Assembly (NCBI RefSeq): GCF_018223345.1 | Contig: NZ_CP073587.1 | Coordinates: 3,160,001-3,224,000, forward strand | Direction: 5' to 3' | Length of the DNA: 64,000 nucleotides | Source of the DNA: Shewanella yunxiaonensis | GTDB lineage: Bacteria; Pseudomonadota; Gammaproteobacteria; Enterobacterales; Shewanellaceae | Part shown: positions 9,352-17,316 of the stretch, piece by piece | How the letters are laid out: each line of letters begins with the position of its first letter | Numbering within the stretch: the stretch's first letter is position 1 | The notes under the pieces: generated by a model | Database searches by the model: none | Seen by the model: only the letters and a program-made list of their open reading frames with translations | What the model was told of the DNA's origin: nothing | Made by a program: the position numbers and the translations under genes

Positions 9352-10827
9352 TTATTCAGTGTTGACCAGACGGCGAATCCAGGGCATCAAATCGCTGGCC
9401 AGCATACCACGTTCACCGTCGCGCGCAGCAAAATCCGCCGCTTCACCATGAACGACTACACCGGCAACGGTTGCCCGGCAATTATCCAACCCTTGCGCCA
9501 TCAGCGCGCCGATTATACCAGATAACACATCACCACACCCACCACTGGCAAGCCCGGGGTTTCCTACCGGTGCAACATATAGCATATTGCCATCATAAAT
9601 CAGGGTTCCGGCCCCTTTAAGTAATACAGTTCCACCATACTTCTGTTGCAAGGCTTTCACTGCGGCAAAACGGTCAGCTTCAACTGTCTGAGTGTCAGTT
9701 CCCAGCAATCTCGCCGCCTCACCAGGATGAGGTGTCAACACCCAGTGAGCTTGCTGCTGCGGCTCAGTACTCAGCATATTCAGGGCATCGGCATCGACGA
9801 CGGCGCGTTTGTCGGTCAGCCCTACCGCTTTAAACAGGTTATAGCCCCAATCCTGCTGTCCCAAACCTGGACCTAACACTAAAACATTGGCCCAGCCCAG
9901 CCGTTGATAAACTTCCATATCAACTAACTCGCAGCCGTGAAACATCAGTTCTGGTCGCCCATTGTTGACCGTGAGTTGATGTTCAGGGCGACTAACAACA
10001 GTAACCAGCCCCGCACCGGCGCGCAAACAGGCTTCACCTGCCAGACGAATGGCTCCGGCCATACCATGATCGCCGCCAATAATCGTCACTTTACCGGATT
10101 GCCCTTTATGGCTATCGCGCGGTCTGGCTTTGAAACAAGCAGCGAGGAAATGGCGATCCACACGCATCACCTCAGATGGTGGCAGATAAGGCGTCAAACC
10201 AATATCTGCAAAATGCAGTTCACCACAACAATGGCGAGCACGGCCGGTAACAAGTCCTTGTTTAACCACCCCCATAATAATGGTGAGATCTGCGATGACG
10301 GCACATCCTGCCACTGCCCCCGTATCTGCCATCACGCCTGAGGGCAGATCCAGACTCAACACTTGAGCAGGACTGCGGTTGATCTGTGCAATTAACTCTG
10401 CCACTGCGGGGCGTAACTCACCGTGAATACCGGTTCCCAATAAACCATCGACAATGACGTCCGCTTCCGGCCAGTTATCTAGCGTCACCATGTCGAATGC
10501 GAAATCTTGCAGTAACTGCCAGGCCTGTTGCCATTCACTGGTGGGTTGGGTAGCGGGATGTATTAGCAGGGAGGTTTCAATACCGGCTTGCAACAGATGA
10601 CGCATACACACCAGCGCATCGGCACCGTTATTGCCCTGACCAGCAATCACCAACACTTTTTGCGGTAGCTTTAGATGAGGCCTCAGCAGGTCAAAAGCCG
10701 CTTTCCCCGCACGCTCAACTAACTGATAAAGTTCACCTTCAGCAGCAGTCACCCACGCCATTTCGGCCTGTCTGACCGCAGCGGCAGTGTAAAGAAGAGA
10801 GGGTAATTGTGACAAATCCTGCGCCAT
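9352..10827 (-). CDS. nnr: Bifunctional NAD(P)H-hydrate epimerase / ADP-dependent NAD(P)H-hydrate dehydratase
   Basis: The protein repairs hydrated NAD(P)H. The N-terminal YjeF_N half (about residues 1-210) carries GQGNNGADALV and DGLLGTGIHG, the epimerase signatures. The C-terminal ribokinase-like half (about 225-490) carries HKGQSGKVTIIGG, LTPHPGEAARLL and GNPGLASGGCGDVLSG, the dehydratase signatures. The start at 10827 is chosen because GGAG lies six bases before this ATG. An in-frame GTG at 10845 would add six residues. The gene heads the tsaE-amiB-mutL-miaA series. Confidence 0.94.
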   Translation of the reverse strand: MAQDLSQLPSLLYTAAAVRQAEMAWVTAAEGELYQLVERAGKAAFDLLRPHLKLPQKVLVIAGQGNNGADALVCMRHLLQAGIETSLLIHPATQPTSEWQQAWQLLQDFAFDMVTLDNWPEADVIVDGLLGTGIHGELRPAVAELIAQINRSPAQVLSLDLPSGVMADTGAVAGCAVIADLTIIMGVVKQGLVTGRARHCCGELHFADIGLTPYLPPSEVMRVDRHFLAACFKARPRDSHKGQSGKVTIIGGDHGMAGAIRLAGEACLRAGAGLVTVVSRPEHQLTVNNGRPELMFHGCELVDMEVYQRLGWANVLVLGPGLGQQDWGYNLFKAVGLTDKRAVVDADALNMLSTEPQQQAHWVLTPHPGEAARLLGTDTQTVEADRFAAVKALQQKYGGTVLLKGAGTLIYDGNMLYVAPVGNPGLASGGCGDVLSGIIGALMAQGLDNCRATVAGVVVHGEAADFAARDGERGMLASDLMPWIRRLVNTE

Positions 10828-10956
10828 ATCTATCTCCGGAGCCACTTGTGTCGTTGTAACGATTTGAAAACGGGCAATTGCTGCCTTTACCTTATGCAGA
10901 CTAACAACACCACCACAAGCGGTTTATGACCTATATCAGAAGATCATGCTATTACC

Positions 10957-10985
10957 ATAAAAAAGCCCGGCTCTCGGCCGGGCGT
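10957..10985 (-). terminator. Rho-independent terminator after the helical protein gene
   Basis: GCCCGGC (10965-10971) pairs with GCCGGGC (10977-10983) around a five-base loop. On the minus strand a run of six T follows. It lies about 43 bases after the stop of the gene at 11028-11483 and before nnr. Confidence 0.85.
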
Positions 10986-11027
10986 AATCAAGTGCTATTT
11001 ACTCTTTACTAACTGTCAGTCTTACAC

Positions 11028-11483
11028 CTAAATATCTTCCATTCGAATAGTACTGTGTACTAAGCGGTGCTGATGAATTTTTTCCACTCGTACCAAATCT
11101 TCTAACGCACTTTTCACTTCAGCAGAAGATGAGGATGCCGCAGTTTTTTCCAACAGACCAATCAAGGCATTGTCCAATTCCAGATGCAACTCGAGAACAT
11201 CGTCCTCAGTCATATTGGGAGGGAGCATCACATCCTGACAACGCTTTTTAAAATCTTCGAATACAAAATCTTTATACCAGGTATCAAGAATCTTAGCTGG
11301 TGCGGCATCAATGTAGTCTTCCAGATGCTGAGCCACATCTTTCTGATGTTTTTCAAAATATTCCAACACCAGTTTTGCCCGGGAAGAATCAGCCTGATTA
11401 TGTAGTCGACCGTACATCTTGGCCATATCAAGACGACATTCAGCGACATAATCCAGAAGTTCACGCAATTGTTGGATACGCAT
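11028..11483 (-). CDS. Small all-helical cytoplasmic protein of unknown function
   Basis: The protein has 151 residues when started at ATG 11483, which has GGAGGG six bases upstream. A longer frame to 11579 lacks such a site. It appears almost entirely helical and acidic, with no signal or membrane segment. Several His and Glu residues sit on predicted helices (YFEKHQKDVAQHLEDY; VRVEKIHQHRLVH), reminiscent of ferritin-like or hemerythrin-like bundles. A complete metal-binding motif is not evident, so this is only a resemblance. It is a single gene with its own terminator. A function cannot be assigned. Confidence 0.8.
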   Translation of the reverse strand: MRIQQLRELLDYVAECRLDMAKMYGRLHNQADSSRAKLVLEYFEKHQKDVAQHLEDYIDAAPAKILDTWYKDFVFEDFKKRCQDVMLPPNMTEDDVLELHLELDNALIGLLEKTAASSSSAEVKSALEDLVRVEKIHQHRLVHSTIRMEDI

Positions 11484-11789
11484 CCGGCACCCTCCATTTT
11501 GGCAGCGATTTGCTGAGGTTGATTCGAAACTATGTTCATTATGGAAGCAAATGTCAGTTGAATACATGACAAGTGTCATAATTTACAGGTTATGGCGAGC
11601 CGTATATTAGTGATAACGTAATAAACCTGCAGTTGATCACGAAATCAGCATGGTCTGACCTGTACGCAACAATGAATATTTTACGCAGTATATGCCGAAA
11701 GAAAAAAGAAAAGCCAATATATACAGCGAATAAGCAGGTTGAATTGCTGACTGTTATGGCTATAGCTAAAATGGGCTAAAAGGGAAGAT
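11484..11789. other. 306-base gap between the helical protein gene and the tRNA cluster
   Basis: No convincing gene is seen. It holds the promoter region of the minus-strand gene ending at 11028 and a 14-base palindrome, ATGACA-AG-TGTCAT, at 11566-11579. The segment at 11690-11789 lies downstream of the tRNA genes and must contain their transcript end; it is T-rich on the minus strand (TTTTCTTTTTTC near 11700), but no clear hairpin was found. Confidence 0.5.
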
Positions 11790-11865
11790 TGGAGCGACAT
11801 ACCGGGTTCGAACCGGTGACCTATACCTTGGCAAGGTATCGCTCTACCAACTGAGCTAATGTCGC
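11790..11865 (-). tRNA. tRNA-Gly (anticodon GCC), copy 3 in transcription order
   Basis: The minus strand folds as a complete 76-base tRNA. The acceptor stem is GCGACAT/ATGTCGC, the anticodon arm is ATACC-TTGCCAA-GGTAT with anticodon GCC, and the T arm is ACCGG-TTCGAAC-CCGGT. The discriminator base is T and CCA is encoded. It is identical to the next two copies. Confidence 0.97.
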
Positions 11866-11885
11866 AAAAGAGGTCGTCTCGAATT

Positions 11886-11961
11886 TGGAGCGACATACCG
11901 GGTTCGAACCGGTGACCTATACCTTGGCAAGGTATCGCTCTACCAACTGAGCTAATGTCGC
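11886..11961 (-). tRNA. tRNA-Gly (anticodon GCC), copy 2 in transcription order
   Basis: This is a 76-base tRNA identical to its neighbours, with the same acceptor, D, anticodon (GCC) and T arms and encoded CCA. It is separated from the first listed copy by 20 bases. Confidence 0.97.
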
Positions 11962-11995
11962 GTCGTTCGCCATCAAGGCAAAAATATTCGAGATT

Positions 11996-12071
11996 TGGAG
12001 CGACATACCGGGTTCGAACCGGTGACCTATACCTTGGCAAGGTATCGCTCTACCAACTGAGCTAATGTCGC
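11996..12071 (-). tRNA. tRNA-Gly (anticodon GCC), copy 1 in transcription order
   Basis: This is a 76-base tRNA identical to the other two and nearest the promoter. The spacing to the next copy is 34 bases. The tandem arrangement implies a single precursor cut by RNases. Confidence 0.97.
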
Positions 12072-12117
12072 ACCGTATTCCTGCTAGCGTTATCAACCAG
12101 CGGGAAGGTGAGGCCGC

Positions 12118-12145
12118 ATTATAGGCAAATTTCTAACCCCTGCAA
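12118..12145 (-). promoter_or_regulatory. Promoter of the tRNA-Gly cluster
   Basis: On the minus strand TTGCAG (12145-12140) and TATAAT (12123-12118) are 16 bases apart. The discriminator that follows is GC-rich (GCGGCC), a feature of stable-RNA promoters under stringent control. The first tRNA begins 46 bases downstream of the -10. Confidence 0.75.
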
Positions 12146-12175
12146 CCCCCCTGACAACAATTATCTGCCAAACGG

Positions 12176-12721
12176 TCAAATTTTAAATACCCGCTGCCGA
12201 TAAAACTTCAGCTCGGCAATAGACTCCTGAATATCCTGCAATGCCTGATGCGTATTTTGCTTGTTAAAATCCTTCATGATTTCCGGTTGCCAGCGCCGCA
12301 CTAATTCCTTGATTGTGCTCACATCTATGTTTCGATAATGGAAATACTCTTCCAGCTCTCGCATGTACTTGTTCAGAAACCGTCGGTCCTGGCCAATGCT
12401 ATTACCGCACATAGGCGATGCCCCTTTCGGCACATAATTTTGTAAAAACGCAATGGTTTCTCGTATGGCATCCTGCTCACTGTATTGACTGGCTTTCACC
12501 CGCGCAATCAGACCGGACGCCCCATGATGCTGTTGATTCCAATCATCCATCGCAGCCAACACCGCATCAGTTTGATGGATAGCAATCACTGGCCCTTCAC
12601 CAACAACATTCAACTCTTTATCTGTCACCAGTGTCGCAATTTCAATTATCCGGTCAGTTTCCGGTTCCAGACCGGTCATTTCCAAATCTATCCAAATCAG
12701 GTTTTCTGCATTGGCTGCCAT
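12176..12721 (-). CDS. orn: Oligoribonuclease
   Basis: The 181-residue DEDDh 3'-5' exonuclease has [14 protein letters not shown] near the N-terminus (first Asp and Glu), [11 protein letters not shown] (third acidic residue) and [13 protein letters not shown] (catalytic His and last Asp). It degrades di- to pentanucleotides left by other RNases, and also pGpG from cyclic-di-GMP turnover. It diverges from rsgA, as is common in gammaproteobacteria. Length matches the family. Confidence 0.97.
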   Translation of the reverse strand: MAANAENLIWIDLEMTGLEPETDRIIEIATLVTDKELNVVGEGPVIAIHQTDAVLAAMDDWNQQHHGASGLIARVKASQYSEQDAIRETIAFLQNYVPKGASPMCGNSIGQDRRFLNKYMRELEEYFHYRNIDVSTIKELVRRWQPEIMKDFNKQNTHQALQDIQESIAELKFYRQRVFKI

Positions 12722-12816
12722 AGTGCGCCCTTCTCCTAACCGCCATATTCAGGCTTTTTTATTCAAGACCGTGTATCATACTGCTTTTTAACAGTTCCCA
12801 ACAAACCAAGGTATCC

Positions 12817-13878
12817 GTGAGCAAAAAGAAACTGACCCACGGCCAATTGCGCCGCATGAAAGCAAATCACGAAAAACGATTGCAACGCGGTAACAATACT
12901 GAAGAATCCGCCACTGAATTTCAGGACAGCCTGCTAGGGCCAGAACAGGAAGGCACTGTCATCTCCCGTTTTGGTCAACACGCTGATGTGGAAACAACTG
13001 GCGGAGAACTGATCCGCTGCAACTTGCGTCGAACCATCGGCAGCCTGGTTTGTGGCGATAAAGTAGTGATGCGACCGGCGACGGATCCAAGTCATACGAT
13101 TGCCGGAGTCGTCGAAGCCGTACATCCTCGACGCTCGACACTTACCCGACCAGATCTCTATGATGGAGTGAAAGTCGTCGCCGCCAATATTGACCAGATC
13201 CTGATTGTATCATCCGTAGTGCCGGTATTTTCCACGCAGATTATTGATCGTTATCTGGTCGCCGCAGAAGACTGTGGGATTCCACCTGTTATTGTCCTGA
13301 ACAAAATCGATCTGCTAACCGAAGAGATGGCTACCGAAATCGACCAAGCGTTAGTACGTTATCGGGCAATTGGCTATCAGGTCTATGAAGTCAGCAGTCG
13401 CACCGGTGCCGGGATTGAAGAGTTACAGTCGTTGCTGGATGACAAAGTCAGTATTTTTACCGGCCAATCAGGGGTGGGCAAATCCTCGTTGATTAACTGT
13501 GTGCTGCCAGATGCCCAATTGCTCATAGGTGATGTGTCGGATAATTCCGGTCTGGGACAACACACCACCACGGCCTCAAGGTTATTGCATCTGCCATCCG
13601 GGGGCGATTTAATTGATTCTCCTGGCGTCAGGGAATTTGCACTGTGGCATCTGACAGCTGAACGCGTGAGCTGGTGCTTTGTCGAATTTAGAGATCACTT
13701 GGGTGGCTGTAAATTTCGTGACTGCAAACATCTTGATGACCCAGGTTGCCGATTGCGAGAAGCGGTCGAGCAAGGCAAAATTGCCCGGGATCGCTTTAAC
13801 AATTATCACCGAATTATTGCCAGTCTCAGTGAACAGCGCCATGCGCGCCAGTTCAGGGCCGGCGTCGATGATTTTTAA
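12817..13878 (+). CDS. rsgA: Small-subunit ribosome-maturation GTPase RsgA
   Basis: The 353-residue protein is a circularly permuted GTPase: an OB-fold comes first, then G4 NKIDLL at 162-167, G1 GQSGVGKSS at 216-224 and G3 DSPG near 270. A C-terminal zinc knuckle has the C-x5-C-x-H-x5-C arrangement ([14 protein letters not shown]). It checks 30S assembly near the decoding centre. The start is GTG at 12817. It precedes psd by 25 bases, a frequent pairing. Confidence 0.96.
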   Translation: MSKKKLTHGQLRRMKANHEKRLQRGNNTEESATEFQDSLLGPEQEGTVISRFGQHADVETTGGELIRCNLRRTIGSLVCGDKVVMRPATDPSHTIAGVVEAVHPRRSTLTRPDLYDGVKVVAANIDQILIVSSVVPVFSTQIIDRYLVAAEDCGIPPVIVLNKIDLLTEEMATEIDQALVRYRAIGYQVYEVSSRTGAGIEELQSLLDDKVSIFTGQSGVGKSSLINCVLPDAQLLIGDVSDNSGLGQHTTTASRLLHLPSGGDLIDSPGVREFALWHLTAERVSWCFVEFRDHLGGCKFRDCKHLDDPGCRLREAVEQGKIARDRFNNYHRIIASLSEQRHARQFRAGVDDF

Positions 13879-13903
13879 ACTTCGTTAACAAGGAATTCAA
13901 ATA

Positions 13904-14779
13904 TTGGACAAGCTGAAGATTGCACTGCAATATCTGTTGCCCAAACACTTGCTCTCAAGAGCAGTCGGCAAACTGGCGGCAGCAGAAGCTGGCAAACTGA
14001 CAACCGTGGCTATCCGTTGGTTTATCAAACACTATGGCATTAATATGGCAGAAGCTCAGCAGCCAGAAGCCGAAGACTACCGTAGTTTTAATGCCTTCTT
14101 TACGCGCGCATTGAAATCTGGCGTTCGTCCACTCTGCGAAGACCCACAGCAACTGGCGCATCCGGTTGATGGGACTGTCAGTCAGTGTGGCGCAATTGTT
14201 GATGGTCGAATTATTCAAGCCAAAGGACATGATTACAGTGCGTTAGCATTACTCGGTGGCAAGCAGGATGTCGCTGACCGTTTTTATGATGGTGACTTCG
14301 CCACGATATATCTTGCGCCCAAGGATTATCACCGGATCCACATGCCGTTTGATGGCGTATTGTCAAAAATGATTTATGTCCCGGGGGAGCTGTTTTCGGT
14401 AAATCCACTGACGGCGCGCAATGTCCCAGGATTGTTTGCACGCAATGAACGAGTAGTCGCCATTTTTGAAACGGCTATCGGACCAATGGCCATGGTGCTG
14501 GTAGGTGCCACGATTGTTGCCAGTATTGAGACTGTCTGGGCCGGAACCGTAACGCCACCTACGGGTAAAAAGGTGTTTGTCTGGGACTATGACGTTCAGG
14601 GTGATGAAGCGATAAAACTCGCCAAAGGCCAGGAAATGGGACGCTTTAAGCTTGGCAGTACTGTGGTATTGTTATTTGCTAAAGATGCACTCGCTGCATT
14701 TGCCGATGGTGTGGCACCCGAAGCGGTCACCCGAATGGGAGCACCTTTTGCAAACATTACGGATCTGACTGAAATCTAA
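13904..14779 (+). CDS. psd: Phosphatidylserine decarboxylase proenzyme
   Basis: The 291-residue proenzyme makes phosphatidylethanolamine at the inner membrane. LGST at residues 250-253 is the self-cleavage site, whose Ser becomes the pyruvoyl group. The catalytic-triad regions are visible as [21 protein letters not shown] and the conserved PGELFSVNP. The start is TTG at 13904 with AAGGAA upstream; no nearby ATG or GTG fits. It follows rsgA closely and is probably co-transcribed with it. Confidence 0.96.
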   Translation: MDKLKIALQYLLPKHLLSRAVGKLAAAEAGKLTTVAIRWFIKHYGINMAEAQQPEAEDYRSFNAFFTRALKSGVRPLCEDPQQLAHPVDGTVSQCGAIVDGRIIQAKGHDYSALALLGGKQDVADRFYDGDFATIYLAPKDYHRIHMPFDGVLSKMIYVPGELFSVNPLTARNVPGLFARNERVVAIFETAIGPMAMVLVGATIVASIETVWAGTVTPPTGKKVFVWDYDVQGDEAIKLAKGQEMGRFKLGSTVVLLFAKDALAAFADGVAPEAVTRMGAPFANITDLTEI

Positions 14780-14830
14780 TCGGATTTATGGCTGAATCAA
14801 TTTTGCCGCTGTTGTTGTGAGAAACTGATT

Positions 14831-15553
14831 ATGTTGGTATTTGCGCATCGAGGTGCCAGCGGTTATGCGCCGGAAAACACGATAAAAGCCATGCTGCTGG
14901 CGCTGGAATTAGGCGCGGATGCAGTAGAGTTAGATGTTCACAGTGTGGAAGGTGAGTTGCTGGTATTTCATGACCGGCAACTGGCCCATAAAAGCAGTGG
15001 TAGTGGTCTGATCCACCGTAAGAGTTTACAGGAAGTTGCCGAATTACGGGTGGGCGGTGAGGTTATTCCCACACTGCGACAAGTGTTGCAGGCGCTTGAT
15101 CATAGATTGCAGGTGAATATCGAACTGAAAGGCATTGGTTGTGTTGCGCCATTTCTCAAACAATATCCAAGCTATCTGAGTGAGTTGGGCTATCAACCTG
15201 AACAGCTATTGATCTCCTCCTTCAACCATCCCTATCTCAGACAAGTGAAGCAGCAGTTTGGGCAAGCGCATGTTGCCCCATTACTTGCCAGTATTCCGGA
15301 AGATTTAGCCGCCTGCGCCAGTACATTGGACGCAGTAGCCTTGCATCTGGACATCAACTTTATTAGTCATCAATTGCTGGCCGATGCCCATCAGCGTGGC
15401 TTAAAGGTTCATGTCTACACCGTCGACGATATTGATGATATCCGTGCGCTAAAACAGTTAGGTGTGGATGGCATTTTCAGTAATTTCCCGGATAAAGCGC
15501 GGCAGGTTCTGGCGGAGCCCTCCACCCGAGATTACAGCGATTGGTTTGAGTAA
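14831..15553 (+). CDS. Glycerophosphodiester phosphodiesterase, cytoplasmic UgpQ type
   Basis: The 240-residue protein is a GDPD TIM barrel with HRGASGYAPENT at residues 6-17, ELDVHSVEGELLVFHD (metal and catalytic His) and NIELKG. It cleaves deacylated phospholipids to glycerol-3-phosphate and an alcohol. No signal peptide is present, so it acts in the cytoplasm like UgpQ rather than GlpQ. It follows psd by 51 bases on the same strand, which suggests a shared role in phospholipid turnover. Confidence 0.92.
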   Translation: MLVFAHRGASGYAPENTIKAMLLALELGADAVELDVHSVEGELLVFHDRQLAHKSSGSGLIHRKSLQEVAELRVGGEVIPTLRQVLQALDHRLQVNIELKGIGCVAPFLKQYPSYLSELGYQPEQLLISSFNHPYLRQVKQQFGQAHVAPLLASIPEDLAACASTLDAVALHLDINFISHQLLADAHQRGLKVHVYTVDDIDDIRALKQLGVDGIFSNFPDKARQVLAEPSTRDYSDWFE

Positions 15554-15555
15554 AC

Positions 15556-15888
15556 TCAGCTTTGATTATTTCGCTGAGCCCAGCTGCCGACCAAAATGAA
15601 AGTGATCGTCACCAGTAAAAACATCCACATCGCCGGCATATGTGCTAATTGCCTAGCTAGCCACGGGCTGACGGTGACTATTAACATGCCATAACCAAAG
15701 GCATTGACGACGATAAAAATCAACGTCCGGACCACGAAATTGCGGGCGCCCAACTGACGTCGTAACCAACGGTTAACGTCGGCACCGAACACCAGTACAA
15801 TGCAGGCAACCATGGCAGTGGCAATTTCACTGAGCCAAGGATGTAACATGCTGCCGAATTTGGTCAGATATTCAACAAGATAATGCAT
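15556..15888 (-). CDS. DUF3392-family inner-membrane protein
   Basis: The 110-residue protein has three probable membrane segments (about residues 22-38, 50-72 and 82-102). An amphipathic basic stretch (VNRWLRRQLGARNFVVRT) lies between the first two. The pattern VNRWLRR...NFVVRTLIFIVVNAFGYG matches my memory of the DUF3392 family of gammaproteobacteria. Function is unknown. It is convergent with the glycerophosphodiesterase, with only two bases between the stops. Confidence 0.8.
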   Translation of the reverse strand: MHYLVEYLTKFGSMLHPWLSEIATAMVACIVLVFGADVNRWLRRQLGARNFVVRTLIFIVVNAFGYGMLIVTVSPWLARQLAHMPAMWMFLLVTITFILVGSWAQRNNQS

Positions 15889-15938
15889 TTATTAACAGCG
15901 AGTTGTGGCAGATAACTGTCAGCATATAGGTATCGGAT

Positions 15939-16865
15939 ATGGTTCACAAGTTACTATTACTTACCCGGGAAAATCATCGTTATCTGCCGTTGCTAGAACA
16001 ACTGGTACTCCCCGAGTTACAGCTTGTGGATGATTCGCCTGCGGCGATTGCAGAGGCAGATATCTGGCTGGCAGAACCCGCGCTAGCACTGCCATTATTG
16101 CCGCATGCCCATCAGTTACAGTGGCTGCAATCCACCTTTGCCGGCGTTGATAAATTGTTAGGGCCTAAGCGCCGTAGTGATTACCAACTCACAAACATTA
16201 AGGGAATTTTTGGCCCATTAATGAGTGAATATATCTTTGGCTATCTGTTGGCTCACTGCCGCCAGCAACAGCTTTATCGGCAGCAACAGCAGCAGCAATT
16301 GTGGCAACCAGGTAACTATCAGAGCCTGCAAGGGCAACAAATATTGCTGCTTGGCACCGGCTCTATCGGTAGCCATGTGGCGGCCACCGCCAAACATTTT
16401 GGCATGCATACTGTTGGCATGAATCTGAGTGGCAAGCAGCCAGCTGCATTTGATCGAATTATCACCAACCAACAACTCAATGATGCTTTGCCGCAAGCCG
16501 ATGTAGTTGTCAACACCCTGCCTGCATCGCCAGCCAGTACTGACATTCTTGATGCTGAGCGACTGCGTTATCTCAAACAGGGGGCCATACTATTTAATGT
16601 CGGACGCGGCAGTGCAATCGATCTGGAAGCGCTGACACAACTACTTTCAGAACGCTCGGATATCACAGCGATACTGGACGTATTTCCTCAAGAACCGTTG
16701 CCACCACATCAGCGCTTATGGCAGATGCCCAACGTGATTATTACCCCACATATTTCCGCACCCAGTTTTCCGCAGCAAGTGGTAGAAATTTTCGCTGACA
16801 ACTATTCACGCTGGCGTCAGCAGTCCCCCTTGCAGTATCAGATTGATTTCAAGCGTGGCTACTGA
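15939..16865 (+). CDS. D-2-hydroxyacid dehydrogenase (NAD(P)-dependent)
   Basis: The 308-residue protein belongs to the D-isomer-specific 2-hydroxyacid dehydrogenases. The Rossmann motif is LGTGSIGSHVA. Catalytic residues are visible as Arg in NVGRGSAID, Glu in PQEPLP and His in TPHISAP. It probably reduces a 2-keto acid (glyoxylate or hydroxypyruvate type), though the substrate cannot be read from sequence. It lies alone, divergent from DUF3392 and followed by a 208-base gap before bfd. A Gln-rich stretch (about residues 105-125) is unusual. Confidence 0.9.
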   Translation: MVHKLLLLTRENHRYLPLLEQLVLPELQLVDDSPAAIAEADIWLAEPALALPLLPHAHQLQWLQSTFAGVDKLLGPKRRSDYQLTNIKGIFGPLMSEYIFGYLLAHCRQQQLYRQQQQQQLWQPGNYQSLQGQQILLLGTGSIGSHVAATAKHFGMHTVGMNLSGKQPAAFDRIITNQQLNDALPQADVVVNTLPASPASTDILDAERLRYLKQGAILFNVGRGSAIDLEALTQLLSERSDITAILDVFPQEPLPPHQRLWQMPNVIITPHISAPSFPQQVVEIFADNYSRWRQQSPLQYQIDFKRGY

Positions 16866-17003
16866 CATCTGCTGATGTTTGTCAATCTTGCCAAAGGTGA
16901 CATCCTTCAGTTAGCGGCTGAAATTAATTATATGATTTCATTAAAATTCAGGCTTACGAACAGCTACCAACTGTGATCCAGACTAAAAATTAGTCAATTA
17001 TTA

Positions 17004-17033
17004 TTGTTATTGAGAACTATTTTTATTTATAAT
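17004..17033 (+). promoter_or_regulatory. bfd promoter with an overlapping Fur-box-like site
   Basis: TATAAT at 17028-17033 with TTGTTA at 17004-17009 (18-base spacer) forms a reasonable promoter 40 bases before the bfd ATG. The 19 bases at 17009-17027 match a Fur consensus written as AATGAGAATNATTATCATT at 14 of 18 defined positions. Fur binding there would cover the spacer and repress bfd when iron is sufficient, as is known for bfd genes elsewhere. Confidence 0.55.
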
Positions 17034-17073
17034 AACCACAGTATTAATGCGTAGGTTCTGGAGTTCAGCAGTT

Positions 17074-17265
17074 ATGTACGTTTGTCTGTGTCACGCAATT
17101 ACGGATACCCAGATCAGACAGGCCGTCAGCCAAGGAGATACCAGTCTTAAAGAGGTTCGCCAGCGTCTAGGCGTGGGCGATCAGTGCGGTAAATGTACCC
17201 GCATGGCAATGCAGATCATTCAGCAACAGTTGGATGTGGAACCTAATTATTACGAAGTTGCTTAA
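17074..17265 (+). CDS. bfd: Bacterioferritin-associated ferredoxin
   Basis: The 63-residue protein has the four cysteines of a [2Fe-2S] BFD domain: C-x-C at residues 4-6 (VCLCHAIT) and C-x2-C at 38-41 (CGKC). It reduces ferric iron in the bacterioferritin core so that iron can be released. The start at 17074 is chosen over an upstream ATG at 17047 because GGAG precedes it and the protein then begins MYVCLCHAIT as in the family. No bacterioferritin gene is visible nearby. Confidence 0.93.
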   Translation: MYVCLCHAITDTQIRQAVSQGDTSLKEVRQRLGVGDQCGKCTRMAMQIIQQQLDVEPNYYEVA

Positions 17266-17281
17266 GTGCACTAGTGCCCAT

Positions 17282-17308
17282 AAAAAGCCGCTGTGACAGC
17301 GGCTTTTT
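17282..17308. terminator. Bidirectional terminator between bfd and parC
   Basis: AAAAAGCCGCTG-TGA-CAGCGGCTTTTT is a perfect stem with A and T tracts on both sides. It ends bfd on the plus strand and parC on the minus strand. Confidence 0.9.
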
Positions 17309-17316
17309 AATCTTAA

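Noticed and set aside
11681..12040. Minus-strand open frame with a repeated peptide across the tRNA genes
   Set aside because: The repeats are simply the translation of identical tRNA-Gly genes. No ribosome site or protein-like composition supports it.
11790..12071. Regularly spaced identical repeats that might suggest a CRISPR-like array
   Set aside because: Each 76-base unit folds as a complete tRNA with CCA end, and the spacers are short and unequal.
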